64,000 nucleotides of DNA from NCBI RefSeq assembly GCF_014334095.1, contig NZ_CP060495.1:2379001-2443000 (forward strand). Direction: 5' to 3'. Shown here one piece after another: positions 26,907 to 35,327 of this stretch. Numbering within the stretch: position 1 is the first letter of the stretch; each line of letters opens with the position of its first letter. Below the pieces are notes generated by a model. That model was not told the DNA's origin. It was given only the letters and a program-made list of their open reading frames with translations, and made no database searches. Both the position numbers and the translations under genes were made by a program. Source of the stretch: Novosphingopyxis iocasae (GTDB lineage: Bacteria; Pseudomonadota; Alphaproteobacteria; Sphingomonadales; Sphingomonadaceae).

Positions 26907-27511
26907 TGTTCGATCCGCGCCAGCATGAGGATCGCCTGCGTGCGGTTGGGCACCGAGAGCTTTTTGAGAATCGCCTTCACATGCGCCTTCACCGTAACTT
27001 CGGACAGGCCCAGATCATAGGCGATCTGTTTGTTCAGCGCGCCGTCCTGCATCGCCACGAGCACGCGCATCTGCGCCGGGGTGAGCGTTTGGATGCGCTC
27101 CAGCTCGGTCGGCTCGTCGCCGCCATCCTGCGCGCCGGAAAACCAGGTGCCGTTGTCCAGCACCGTTCGGATCGCCTCCACCATATCGGGCATCGATGCT
27201 TCCTTGGACAGGAAGCCGTTGGCACCGATACCGGAAACCTCCCGCTCGATATCGGGATTGCTGTTGCCGCTGATGATGAGCAGCGGAACATCGGGAAATT
27301 CTTCGCGAAATTCGGCAAGGCCGATCATGCCGCGGCTGCCGGGCATGGCGATATCCATCGCCACCATGTCGGCAGTGGCGGCAAGGCGCCGCGCATCTTC
27401 CAATGTGTCGGACTCGACGAGCGTCACGGCGGGATCCACCGCTTGAAATGCCATCGCCGTGGCCCGGCGACACATTGGATGATCGTCTACGATGATGGCC
27501 CTTCTGGCCAT
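26903..27511 (-). CDS. NarL/FixJ-type response regulator
   Basis: A 202-residue regulator. The receiver domain at residues 3-120 has acidic DDHP and phospho-acceptor Asp53 in VAMDIAMPG. Switch and Lys positions are IISGNS and FLSKEAS. A LuxR-type helix-turn-helix follows at about 138-200 (LTPAQMRVLVAM, LSEVTVKAHVKAIL). It should bind DNA when phosphorylated. The Met at 27511 begins the receiver and is chosen over one eight codons upstream. It is coupled to the HPt gene downstream by a four-base overlap. Target genes are unknown. Confidence 0.9.
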   Translation of the reverse strand: MARRAIIVDDHPMCRRATAMAFQAVDPAVTLVESDTLEDARRLAATADMVAMDIAMPGSRGMIGLAEFREEFPDVPLLIISGNSNPDIEREVSGIGANGFLSKEASMPDMVEAIRTVLDNGTWFSGAQDGGDEPTELERIQTLTPAQMRVLVAMQDGALNKQIAYDLGLSEVTVKAHVKAILKKLSVPNRTQAILMLARIEQ

Positions 27512-27625
27512 GGCCGTGCTCCCGCTAGCGCCCACCGGATGTGGGGGAGGAAGGGCAAGCGCTAGCGGAAGATGGTTAAGAAGCAGTTGAGACTGCTTCT
27601 GTCGGACAGTGGTTTGCCTCGCGGA

Positions 27626-27976
27626 TTATCTGCGTGCGATGGCGGATTTCAGGGGGGAGGCGGCGGATGTGTCGACAGCGGAAAACAGCGCATCCATCTG
27701 CAACCGGGTGACGTCGCGGCCCCGATCATGCTTGCCGTCATCGCCGTTCAGGGCGGCAACCGCGGCGAGCAATGTGCGCTGATAGGCGCCGCATTCCTCG
27801 CCGCGTACATTGCGGGCGCATGCGCTCTGCGTGCGGGTGATAAGCTCGCTCACAATTTCGGATGTCGGAGCCGACGATGCGGTCGAGGCGGGAGCCGATG
27901 CAGCGGCAGCCGGAACGGAAAATGTCAGGGTGCCCAGCGTGGCAGCTGCGAACAGGATGGTTTTCAAACGGATCAT
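27626..27976 (-). CDS. Small exported protein of unknown function
   Basis: A 116-residue protein with a clear signal peptide (MIRLKTILFAAATLGTLTF, cleavage after PAAAA). The mature part has two Cys (QSACARN and GEECGAY) that could pair in the periplasm. I do not recognise a family. A GGGAGA ribosome-binding site precedes the ATG at 27976 by eight bases; the upstream open frame is disregarded for that reason. It stands alone on the minus strand, about 110 bp after the start region of the response regulator. Confidence 0.68.
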   Translation of the reverse strand: MIRLKTILFAAATLGTLTFSVPAAAASAPASTASSAPTSEIVSELITRTQSACARNVRGEECGAYQRTLLAAVAALNGDDGKHDRGRDVTRLQMDALFSAVDTSAASPLKSAIARR

Positions 27977-28190
27977 AACAGGTCTCCCAACCTCAGTGCC
28001 GGTCCGGGTGACGTCCCGGCGACAACGCACTTATGGCCGGACGCGTGGCAATGCGAAATTACCCCTTGGGGTCATAAGGGCCTTTTTCCCGGCAATTCAG
28101 CCATTTACCGGGCTTTAACCATGTTCGGTGCAGGATGTTCGTGAAGGCTAATATTCGCAGGGAACGCGTTCACACGAAAAGGGCAGGGGC

Positions 28191-28547
28191 ATGTATCACG
28201 ACGCTAAGGGTTTTCAGCTTGGCAACCAGCGCAACTGGGCGGTTTATACCGAATTCCGCGCGCTTATCGATGAACTCGAAGCCATCCGAGTTGACCGCGA
28301 TCCGGCCTACTTTCTTTTCAAGCTCGAACAGCTGCGCGTCGAAGCGCGCCGCTGCCGGCTTTCGGCGCTCGTCTTCGTTACCGAGAAATGCGAGCTCGCG
28401 CTCACACGCGCCATGCAAGCCGACAATGTCCGCCATTTCGAACGCGATTATGCGCTGTTGATGCGCGAAGCGGTGGAATGCGGGGAGGCGACGCCCGCGC
28501 AGTCGGAGGCGCTGCTCGCTTCGGTCGCCTATCGCATGACCGGCTGA
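28191..28547 (+). CDS. Hypothetical helical cytosolic protein
   Basis: A 118-residue protein with no signal peptide or membrane segment. It is helix-rich and charged (YTEFRALIDELEAIR, FLFKLEQLRVEARR, DYALLMREAVECGE), with periodic Leu/Ala that could form a helical bundle. I do not recognise it. It is followed after three bases by the GDT1-like gene and is probably co-transcribed. An upstream gap of about 210 bp, shared with the divergent exported protein, leaves room for promoters. Confidence 0.65.
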   Translation: MYHDAKGFQLGNQRNWAVYTEFRALIDELEAIRVDRDPAYFLFKLEQLRVEARRCRLSALVFVTEKCELALTRAMQADNVRHFERDYALLMREAVECGEATPAQSEALLASVAYRMTG

Positions 28548-28550
28548 GAC

Positions 28551-29114
28551 GTGGATGCACTGCTGACCGGAATGCTTGCCGTGCTACTCGCCGAAACCGG
28601 CGGACGCACGCAATTGCTTGCTGCCCTGTGCGCCATCCGGTTCGATCGGGAAGGGCGCGTGATCGCGGGGCTGCTCTGCGCGATCCTCCTGAATGTCGCG
28701 ATTTCCGCCTGGCTCGGCTCGTTCATCCATGCGGCCATCAGCGAGGATGCGCTGATGTTTTTCTACGCGCTGGCCTGCATGTTCGCGGGCCTGATGATGC
28801 TCGCACCTCACCGCCGCGTGGAGGAACCGGAGCAAGGCCTTGGCGCGTTCTTCGGTACATTCGTCGCCCTGTTTCTCTCAATGCTGGGGGACAAGAGCCA
28901 GTTTCTGATCGGCGCAACAGCGGCGCGAACCGATATGCCGCTTTGGGCCGGTATCGGCGGCTTCCTGGGACTGGCCATTGCCTGCATTCCTGCAGTGATC
29001 TTTCGCAATCAGCTGGCGCGCGCCGTGCCGCTGGTCTGGGTACGCCGCGTGGGCGGCGGCCTGTTCACTGTTCTCGGCGTCATCCTGTCCCTCGCCGCTT
29101 TGGGCTTGATCTGA
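28551..29114 (+). CDS. GDT1/TMEM165-like membrane protein with altered first motif
   Basis: A 187-residue protein with about six membrane helices arranged as two repeats. The family motif ExGDK(S/T) is seen in altered form: LAETGGRTQ in the first repeat and LSMLGDKSQ in the second. GDT1 proteins move Mn2+ or Ca2+. Loss of the Asp in the first motif and of the Glu in the second suggests changed ion binding. It starts with GTG at 28551 (three bases after the previous stop); an ATG seven codons in is an alternative. The family call rests on fold and spacing. Confidence 0.72.
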   Translation: MDALLTGMLAVLLAETGGRTQLLAALCAIRFDREGRVIAGLLCAILLNVAISAWLGSFIHAAISEDALMFFYALACMFAGLMMLAPHRRVEEPEQGLGAFFGTFVALFLSMLGDKSQFLIGATAARTDMPLWAGIGGFLGLAIACIPAVIFRNQLARAVPLVWVRRVGGGLFTVLGVILSLAALGLI

Positions 29115-29177
29115 ACCCACAGGCATAGGTCCCAGCGTTGATCGAAGCGCTGGATCGCTCTGAGCGGCAAAGTCGGT

Positions 29178-29206
29178 GGAAACTTCGCGCTGGCCCAAGG
29201 GTTATT
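29178..29206 (+). promoter_or_regulatory. Candidate EcfG-type stress promoter for dps
   Basis: GGAAAC at 29178-29183, a 17-base spacer, then GTTATT at 29201-29206. This resembles the alphaproteobacterial general stress promoter (GGAAC, 16-17 bases, CGTT) with small deviations. It lies 42 bp before the Dps start, and Dps is a typical member of that regulon. No transcript evidence is available. Confidence 0.35.
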
Positions 29207-29247
29207 CTGGCATAGCAACGAAAAACTGATCCCAGAAAGGACCGACC

Positions 29248-29727
29248 TTGACCGACAAGCATCCCGGAATCGACGACAACAGCAAGAAGGCGCTGGCCGA
29301 ATCGCTGAACGGTGTCCTCGCAGACAGCTATGCGCTGTATCTGAAGACCAAGAATTTCCACTGGCACATGCATGGACCGCATTTTCGCGACTACCACCTG
29401 CTGCTCGATGAGCAGGCGGCGGAAATCATCGGCACCACCGATGCCATTGCCGAGCGCGTCCGCAAGATCGGCCTACGCACGCTCACCTCGATCGGCTCGA
29501 TCTCCCGCCACCAGTCGCTGAAGGATAGCGACGATGCAGGGCTTTCCGCCGAACAGATGCTGGACGATCTGCGTACCGACAACTTGGCCTATATCGCCAA
29601 GCTGAAGGAAGCGAAGGCGCTGTGCGAGGAAACCGGAGACAATGCCACCGATGGCCTGATCGACGATTGGACCGACATGGCAGAAGAACGCGCCTGGTTC
29701 CTGGCAAGCACGCTCGAAAAGAACTGA
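29248..29727 (+). CDS. dps: Dps family DNA-binding/ferritin-like protein
   Basis: A 159-residue Dps, which stores iron and shields DNA in a dodecamer. The ferroxidase site between subunits is visible: His residues in KNFHWHMHGPHF, and Asp/Glu in LLLDEQAAEI. The length is normal. It starts with TTG at 29248, preceded by AGAAAGGACC; no ATG lies near the expected N-terminus, so TTG is accepted. It is monocistronic, convergent with the M1 peptidase. Confidence 0.93.
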   Translation: MTDKHPGIDDNSKKALAESLNGVLADSYALYLKTKNFHWHMHGPHFRDYHLLLDEQAAEIIGTTDAIAERVRKIGLRTLTSIGSISRHQSLKDSDDAGLSAEQMLDDLRTDNLAYIAKLKEAKALCEETGDNATDGLIDDWTDMAEERAWFLASTLEKN

Positions 29728-29746
29728 GCGGACGGGATGTACGGCC

Positions 29747-31090
29747 TCAGGCTTTTGCCGGGCCGTACACCCATTCGCCGAATATCGCGCTGAGATCGCT
29801 CCCGCTCGCCCTTTCCATAGCTTTCTGGAAATCGCGACTGACGACAGTCTTTCCGGCAAAGCTGCGGGTGTATGCGCGTAGACCGCTCCAGAACGCTTCC
29901 TCGCCGATCGCGGCCCGAAGTTCCGCTAGGAAAAGCGCACCTTTACTGTATTGCACGGCGCGCCGATAGCCGAGCGATGGGTAGTCGCCGCTCCAGGCCA
30001 GCGGTTTGTCCCAACCGCGCTCAATCAGTTGGGCGCGGCGACCTCGTAGGATCTCGATTTCCTTCGCATAGGCTGCGTTGCCAAACCGCTCCTGCTTCCA
30101 GGCCGCGGTCATGAAAGTAGCAACGCCCTCGTTCAGCCAGAAATCGCGCCAGGTTAAGGTGGTGACACGGTTGCCCCACCATTGATGTGCGAGCTCGTGC
30201 GCGATCACCCAGGCGGCTTCGGGTTCATCCGTTTCGCGGTCCAGTTCACCCTTCCCGATCAACGAGAAGCTCATCGTCTCCTGCGCCTCGCGGCCCGGAA
30301 CGAGCAGTTGCGTGTAGCCGCCGCGGGGTAGGTCCATGCCGGCTCGGTCAGCGAAAAAAGCGACCATCGCCGGCGTTTCCGCGAAAAGTGAAGCGAGGTC
30401 GGCAGGCGCACCCGTTGCGTTGCGGTAATGCAGCGTGCCTTGCGGCGTCTCGATTGTCTTTCGCGGGAAACGACCTGCGGCGAAGGCGAACAGATAGGGT
30501 GAGACCGGATCGACGCTGCGCCACCGATGGAGAGTAAGGCTACCGCCAAGCTCCCGCTCCGCCCACTTCACGCCTACGCCTTGGGTGTCGAGCCCGGTGG
30601 GCACGTAAAGATCCAGCGCGATGGAGGCTTTGTCGCCTGGGGAATCTTGCCGGCAGACCATCCAGTCGCAGGCGAAATATCCAGACCATATGCCCGCATC
30701 GCTGGTGCTCACGCCCCGCATCGGCGTACCCGCAATGTCGAAGGACAGGAGGGCGGTCTCTCCCGCCGCGAGCGGGCGGGGCAGATGGAAAACAATCCTG
30801 TCCCTGTCGCTCTCGACCATTACCGGCGTGCCGTCCACCCGCGCATCGACGATCGCCAACGCGTTGGGCGAAAAGGCGACCGTTTCGAGCCGGTCGACGT
30901 TCGCGACAACCCGGATAGTCTCGCGACCGGTCAACGCGGTGGTCGAGACGTCGGGGCGAAGCGCAACCTCATAGGCTTCGACGTGATAACCTGTGCTTGG
31001 GTCGGCAGCGGAGGGCGCTGCGAACGCGCCTTCCGACGCGGTGGCCATCGCAAGGGCGCATGCGGCCAGTCGAAATCGTCGGTCCATCAA
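29747..31090 (-). CDS. Exported short M1-family metallopeptidase
   Basis: A 447-residue gluzincin with a signal peptide (cleavage near FAAPSAA), so periplasmic or secreted. It has an M1-type N-terminal beta domain and a catalytic domain with HELAHQWWGN and the downstream Glu in NEGVATF. It ends soon after the catalytic domain, so the large C-terminal helical domain of classic aminopeptidase N is missing. The exopeptidase motif GxMEN, expected about 30 residues before the zinc site, reads QETMSFS. Zinc binding is intact; aminopeptidase specificity is therefore uncertain. Two starting Met codons are adjacent. Confidence 0.85.
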   Translation of the reverse strand: MMDRRFRLAACALAMATASEGAFAAPSAADPSTGYHVEAYEVALRPDVSTTALTGRETIRVVANVDRLETVAFSPNALAIVDARVDGTPVMVESDRDRIVFHLPRPLAAGETALLSFDIAGTPMRGVSTSDAGIWSGYFACDWMVCRQDSPGDKASIALDLYVPTGLDTQGVGVKWAERELGGSLTLHRWRSVDPVSPYLFAFAAGRFPRKTIETPQGTLHYRNATGAPADLASLFAETPAMVAFFADRAGMDLPRGGYTQLLVPGREAQETMSFSLIGKGELDRETDEPEAAWVIAHELAHQWWGNRVTTLTWRDFWLNEGVATFMTAAWKQERFGNAAYAKEIEILRGRRAQLIERGWDKPLAWSGDYPSLGYRRAVQYSKGALFLAELRAAIGEEAFWSGLRAYTRSFAGKTVVSRDFQKAMERASGSDLSAIFGEWVYGPAKA

Positions 31091-31228
31091 TCTTCCCCCT
31101 TCTGTTTGGACCTAGCCCAAGCGCTGGCAAAGAAGATTGAGAGAAGCGATGGATGGTGCCGCCGAAGGGGCGGATGCATGCGAAGCGACGCTCGTAAGCA
31201 AAACCAAGCTTGGCGCGCGAAACATATA

Positions 31229-31258
31229 CAAAAAAGGCGGCCCCGCGGGACCGCCCTT
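31229..31258 (-). terminator. Rho-independent terminator of the cold-shock gene
   Basis: On the minus strand a GC-rich hairpin (GGCGG ... CCGCC with CCC/GGG inside) is followed directly by six T residues. It lies about 30 bp after the stop of the double cold-shock gene. Confidence 0.8.
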
Positions 31259-31289
31259 CTCTATTCTATGGGTAAAACGAAAACGCCGA

Positions 31290-32075
31290 TCAATCGGTCG
31301 AGTGCAGGTTCACCGCCGAATATTTGCCGCGGCGATCGACTTCGATGTCGAAGCCGACGCGGTCGCCCTGCTGCAGGGCGGACATGCCGGAACGTTCCAC
31401 GGCGCTGATGTGGACGAAGGCATCTGCTTCGCCATCGTCACGCTCGATGAAGCCGAAGCCCTTCACATCATTGAAGAACTTCACGGTGCCCTTGGCCTTC
31501 TGGCCGGTCAGCTCGCGCTGCGGAGCGCCGCCGCCGGGGCGCGGACCGCGATCATTGCCACCCGGACGCGGGCCGCGATCGAAGGACTGTACCGGCATCG
31601 GCTCACCCTCGATCTCGAGATCACTGGCCGAGACCTTGCCGCCGCGATCCACCAGGGTGAACTTCAGCGGCTGACCTTCGGCCAGACCGGATAGCCCGGC
31701 CGCCTCGACTGCGCTGATGTGAACGAACACGTCATCGGGACGGTCATCGCACTGGATGAAGCCGAAGCCCTTCTGCGCGTTGAAGAACTTGACCACGCCT
31801 TCGCCCGATCCAACGACCTGTGCCGGCATACCGCCGCCGCCGCCGCCGCGACGCGGGCCACCGCCGCCGAAGCCGCCGCCTCCACCGCCGCCGAATCCGC
31901 CGCGCGGGCCACCGCCGCTACCGCGATCATCATCATAGCCGCGCGGGCCACCGCCAAAACCGCCGCGTCCGCCGCCGTCGAACGGAGCGGAGTCCCTGTA
32001 TCCGTCGAAATTCTCGTCGCCGAAACTGTCGCGCTTATCACGGCCCTTGCCGCGCCGCTTACGGTCAAAACTCAT
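31290..32075 (-). CDS. Double cold-shock-domain protein with Gly/Arg-rich N-terminus
   Basis: A 261-residue RNA/DNA-binding protein. Residues 1-20 are basic. Residues about 33-84 are an unusual low-complexity region of Gly with Arg, Phe, Asp and Pro (RGG-like and GFGGG repeats). The first cold-shock domain starts near 90 (GVVKFFNAQKGFGFI and DVFVHISAVE). A second Gly/Arg/Pro linker follows, then a second cold-shock domain near 197 (GTVKFFNDVKGFGFIE and DAFVHISAVE). Both domains keep the aromatic RNP1 and RNP2 residues. It probably acts as an RNA chaperone; the tail could drive phase separation, which is inference. A terminator follows. Confidence 0.9.
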   Translation of the reverse strand: MSFDRKRRGKGRDKRDSFGDENFDGYRDSAPFDGGGRGGFGGGPRGYDDDRGSGGGPRGGFGGGGGGGFGGGGPRRGGGGGGMPAQVVGSGEGVVKFFNAQKGFGFIQCDDRPDDVFVHISAVEAAGLSGLAEGQPLKFTLVDRGGKVSASDLEIEGEPMPVQSFDRGPRPGGNDRGPRPGGGAPQRELTGQKAKGTVKFFNDVKGFGFIERDDGEADAFVHISAVERSGMSALQQGDRVGFDIEVDRRGKYSAVNLHSTD

Positions 32076-32403
32076 ATCGTCGTAAACACCTTGCTTCGCC
32101 CCCCGGTTCGGCCGATTGCAGCGAAGGACGACTGACTGCGCGGCCGATGCGTCCTCGCGTGGAATCGCATCAGCCTAAGGGCATAGCGGAAAATTCGCTC
32201 GCTTGCGACATCTGTTTTCCACAGGCTGGCGCGCGCTGCGCACGGCTCGCGCTGCTAAGGCGCCTAGTCGGACCGATTGCGCAGCGGGGCAGGGCTTCCC
32301 ATGATAGCGTGGCCGATCATTGCGTTGACAGCCCCCATGCGGCAAAGGGCTGGCCAATTCGTTCGTTCGATCGAGAAACAACCAGCAACAGGATGCATCC
32401 CCA
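32076..32403. other. Intergenic region between cold-shock gene and rnd
   Basis: A 328 bp gap between two diverging genes. No gene is seen; short open frames here lack family resemblance. The half next to the cold-shock gene probably holds its promoter and a long 5' leader, as is usual for cold-shock mRNAs, but no fold was recognised. The other half must hold the rnd promoter. Confidence 0.5.
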
Positions 32404-33021
32404 GTGACGGTTCATTTTCATGAAGAAGACCTGCCGGCCGGCGTGCTGGAAACGGGCGACCTGGCCGTCGACACCGAAACCATGGGGCTGCGCACGCCGC
32501 GCGACCGGCTCTGCCTACTGCAGATCTCCAACGGCGATGGGGATGAACATCTCGTGCGGTTTGCGCCGGGCTCTTCTTACGACGCACCCAATCTGAAGCG
32601 CATCCTGGCCGATCCGGCACGGGTGAAGCTCTATCATTTCGGGCGGTTCGACCTCGCGGCGATCGAATATTATCTGGGCGTCACTGCCGGGCCTGTGTTC
32701 TGCACCAAGATCGCCAGCAAGCTGGTGCGCACCTACACCGATCGCCACGGGTTGAAGGAACTGGTGCGCGAAATGCTGGGGGCCGATATCTCCAAGCAGC
32801 AGCAGTCGAGCGATTGGGGCGGCCCGGAACTGAGCGACGCGCAGAAGGACTATGCCGCATCGGACGTGCGCTTCCTCCATCGGCTGCGCGAGCAGTTCAT
32901 CACGCGGTTGGAGCGCGAGGGGCGGATGGAGATGGCGCAGGCCTGCTTCGATTTCCTGCCCATGCGCGCGCGCCTCGATATCGCCGGATGGGCGGATGAC
33001 GATATCTTCGCTCATAGCTGA
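32404..33021 (+). CDS. rnd: Ribonuclease D-type 3'-5' exonuclease
   Basis: A 205-residue DEDD exonuclease of the short RNase D class that lacks HRDC domains. Exo I is LAVDTETMG (D-x-E), Exo II is LYHFGRFDLAAI, and Exo III ends with YAASDVRFLH (Y-x-x-x-D). It should trim tRNA and other stable RNA 3' ends. It starts with GTG at 32404. It precedes the lptC-lptA-lptB genes after 24 bp, an order also seen in other alphaproteobacteria. Confidence 0.88.
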   Translation: MTVHFHEEDLPAGVLETGDLAVDTETMGLRTPRDRLCLLQISNGDGDEHLVRFAPGSSYDAPNLKRILADPARVKLYHFGRFDLAAIEYYLGVTAGPVFCTKIASKLVRTYTDRHGLKELVREMLGADISKQQQSSDWGGPELSDAQKDYAASDVRFLHRLREQFITRLEREGRMEMAQACFDFLPMRARLDIAGWADDDIFAHS

Positions 33022-33045
33022 TCGCATCCTTACGGAAGCGTCTGC

Positions 33046-33771
33046 ATGAGCCGGCGCGCCGATGATCAGCGCTCGCAGCGCAAGGAATTCGCTGCGCCAG
33101 GCGGCTCGTTCGATCGCACCATCCGCATTTTGCGCATTGCGCTGCCGGTGGCGGTGGGCGTCGTCATCGCCATCCTGCTGCTAGCGCCGCTGGCGGACCG
33201 TGGAGAAATGAGCTTTGTGCTCGACAAGAACCGTGTCGAACGCGCGCCCGAGCGGCTTCAGTCGAACAATGCAATGTATCGCGGCGTCGATGACAAGGGC
33301 CGCCCCTTCGCGCTGAAAGCGGGCAGCGCGGTGCAGCGCAACGCCACGCCGGGCCAGGTGCAACTGAACGATCTGTCGGCGCGCATCATGCTGGATGACG
33401 GCCCGGCATCCGTGCAGGCGGGCGGCGCTATCTACGATATAGAGGCGCAAACGGCGCGGGTACCGGGCCCGCTCGAATTCGAAGCGGAGCCGGGCTACCG
33501 GCTTTCCACCAGCAACGCCGTGCTGGCCTTCGGGCCGCAAACGCTCAGTTCCACCGGGGGCGTCACCGGGACCACCGATCTGGGCAGTTTCAAGGGAGAC
33601 CGGCTGGAGGCCGATCTTGCCAATCGCACGCTGGTGGTTTCGGGCAATGTCACCGGCCGCACCGAAGTAGGCCCGTTCCGCGCCGATCGCCTGACGGTAG
33701 ATCTCGCCAAGGGAACGATTGCGCTGTCCGGCGGTGCGAAAGTTCACGTCAATCAGGGCCGCTTGCGTTAA
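33046..33771 (+). CDS. lptC: LPS export protein LptC
   Basis: A 241-residue inner-membrane protein with a basic N-terminal tail and one membrane helix (about 28-48), then a periplasmic beta-jellyroll region typical of LptC (FVLDKNRVE, ARIMLDDG, VSGNVTGRTE). It receives LPS from the LptB2FG transporter and passes it to LptA. It is the first lpt gene of the operon. The stop lies only a few bases before the lptA start. Confidence 0.88.
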   Translation: MSRRADDQRSQRKEFAAPGGSFDRTIRILRIALPVAVGVVIAILLLAPLADRGEMSFVLDKNRVERAPERLQSNNAMYRGVDDKGRPFALKAGSAVQRNATPGQVQLNDLSARIMLDDGPASVQAGGAIYDIEAQTARVPGPLEFEAEPGYRLSTSNAVLAFGPQTLSSTGGVTGTTDLGSFKGDRLEADLANRTLVVSGNVTGRTEVGPFRADRLTVDLAKGTIALSGGAKVHVNQGRLR

Positions 33772-33781
33772 GGACATGGAT

Positions 33782-34315
33782 ATGAAGCGGATCGCGATAC
33801 TCACCCTCGGCCTTTTGGGATCGGCAATGCTGCTGCCGACGGCCAGCGCGCAGGTGCTCACCGGGCACAACAGCAACGCGCCGGTGGATTTCAACGCGGG
33901 CCGGATCGAGATCCAGGACCGGTCCGACCGGGTGGTGCTCTCCGGCGGAGTTCAGGTAACGCAGGGCAATCTCACGCTACGCTCGGCGCGCATGACGATC
34001 GCTTATTCCAACGGGCGGAACATCAATGTGAACCGCATCGATGCGACGGGCAATGTGGTGATCACCCGCGGGGACGAGCGCGCCACCGGCAATGCCGCGA
34101 TCTACGATCTTGATCGGCGGCTGATCACGCTGGTGGGCGATGTTACGCTGCGCCAGAGCGGCAATGATCTGAACGGCGGCCGTCTGGTGATCGATCTCGA
34201 CAGCGGCAAGGCCGTGATCGACGGCAGTGGTGGGGGCACCCCGCCGCCCGGCATCGAAAGCGCCGGGCCGGGCCGCGTCACCGGCACGTTTACCGTCCCG
34301 CAAAACAGCCGCTAG
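33782..34315 (+). CDS. lptA: LPS transport periplasmic protein LptA
   Basis: A 177-residue periplasmic protein with a signal peptide (MKRIAILTLGLLGSAML, cleavage near SAQV), then an OstA-like beta-jellyroll (DFNAGRIEIQ, LSGGVQVTQGNLTLRS, TGNVVITRGDERATG). LptA bridges the periplasm for LPS. An AAGGA box ends seven bases before the ATG at 33782 and only one base before the ATG at 33776, so 33782 is preferred. The C-terminal Gly/Pro-rich tail is family-typical. Confidence 0.9.
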   Translation: MKRIAILTLGLLGSAMLLPTASAQVLTGHNSNAPVDFNAGRIEIQDRSDRVVLSGGVQVTQGNLTLRSARMTIAYSNGRNINVNRIDATGNVVITRGDERATGNAAIYDLDRRLITLVGDVTLRQSGNDLNGGRLVIDLDSGKAVIDGSGGGTPPPGIESAGPGRVTGTFTVPQNSR

Positions 34316-34493
34316 CGCCGCGTCCCTCGCGCGGTTTCGCCGTCGTTCGTCGAGATCGGCTTGAAACCTGCAGGTGCAGCCCACATGCAAGGCTTATGGA
34401 CTGTCCCTTCCGGCCCTTCCTTTCTGAGCGCCGAGTGTTTGCAAGCATCGCCGCGCGCGCCTATCTCGCGCCGGGGGAGCGGCCGGCAGGAAC

Positions 34494-35282
34494 ATGAAGC
34501 GCATGGATGACATAAGCACCGCGATCAGCCCCGAAGCGGCGATGACCGATCATGCGCTCGACCGCGGGCTGGCGGTGGTCTCGATCGCCAAAAGTTATGA
34601 CAAGCGCCAGGTGCTGTCGGACATCTCGCTGTCGGTCGGCCGGGGCGAGGTGGTCGGGCTGCTCGGGCCCAATGGCGCGGGCAAGACCACCTGTTTCTAC
34701 TCGATCATGGGGCTGGTGAAGCCCGACAGCGGCCGTATCGTGCTCGACGGGGAGAATATCACAGGCCTGCCGATGTATCGCCGCGCGGTCCTGGGCCTTG
34801 GCTATCTGCCGCAGGAAACCTCTATCTTTCGCGGCATGACGGTGGAACAGAATATCGGCACCGTGCTGGAAATGGTCGAGCCCAGCAAACAGGCGCGTCA
34901 GGACCGGCTGGAACGGCTGCTCAGCGAATTCGGCCTTACCCGCCTGCGCGATTCCGCGGCGATGGCGCTGTCCGGCGGTGAGCGGCGGCGCTGCGAGATT
35001 GCGCGCGCTCTGGCGGCCGATCCGTCGATCATGCTGCTGGATGAGCCCTTTGCGGGCATCGATCCGATCTCCATCGCGGACATCCGCGATCTGGTCGCCG
35101 ATCTTAAGAAGCGCGACATCGGCGTCCTGATCACCGACCACAATGTCCGCGAGACGCTGGAAATCGTGGACCGGGCCTGTATCATCTATGACGGCCAGGT
35201 GCTGTTCGCGGGTTCTCCGGAAGATCTGGTGGCGGATCCCAATGTCCGCCGCCTCTATCTGGGTGAGAGCTTCGCGCTTTAG
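34494..35282 (+). CDS. lptB: LPS export ABC transporter ATP-binding protein LptB
   Basis: A 262-residue ABC ATPase. Walker A is GPNGAGKTT, the Q-loop is LPQETSIFRG (LptB-type), the signature is LSGGERRR, Walker B is IMLLDEPFAG, and the H-loop is ITDHNVRE. It drives LPS extraction by LptFG. An extra 20-25 residues lie before the usual start; a second ATG at 34503 or a third at 34542 could be the real one. It follows lptA after about 180 bp that contain no gene, and is followed by rpoN. Confidence 0.93.
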   Translation: MKRMDDISTAISPEAAMTDHALDRGLAVVSIAKSYDKRQVLSDISLSVGRGEVVGLLGPNGAGKTTCFYSIMGLVKPDSGRIVLDGENITGLPMYRRAVLGLGYLPQETSIFRGMTVEQNIGTVLEMVEPSKQARQDRLERLLSEFGLTRLRDSAAMALSGGERRRCEIARALAADPSIMLLDEPFAGIDPISIADIRDLVADLKKRDIGVLITDHNVRETLEIVDRACIIYDGQVLFAGSPEDLVADPNVRRLYLGESFAL

Positions 35283-35327
35283 GAACAGGCAAAGGGGGGC
35301 CGGTGTGAGTAAGGTGCGTTTCCAGAC

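Noticed and set aside
31719-32135. Ala-rich frames antisense to the cold-shock gene
   Set aside because: Low-complexity translation of the Gly codons on the opposite strand.
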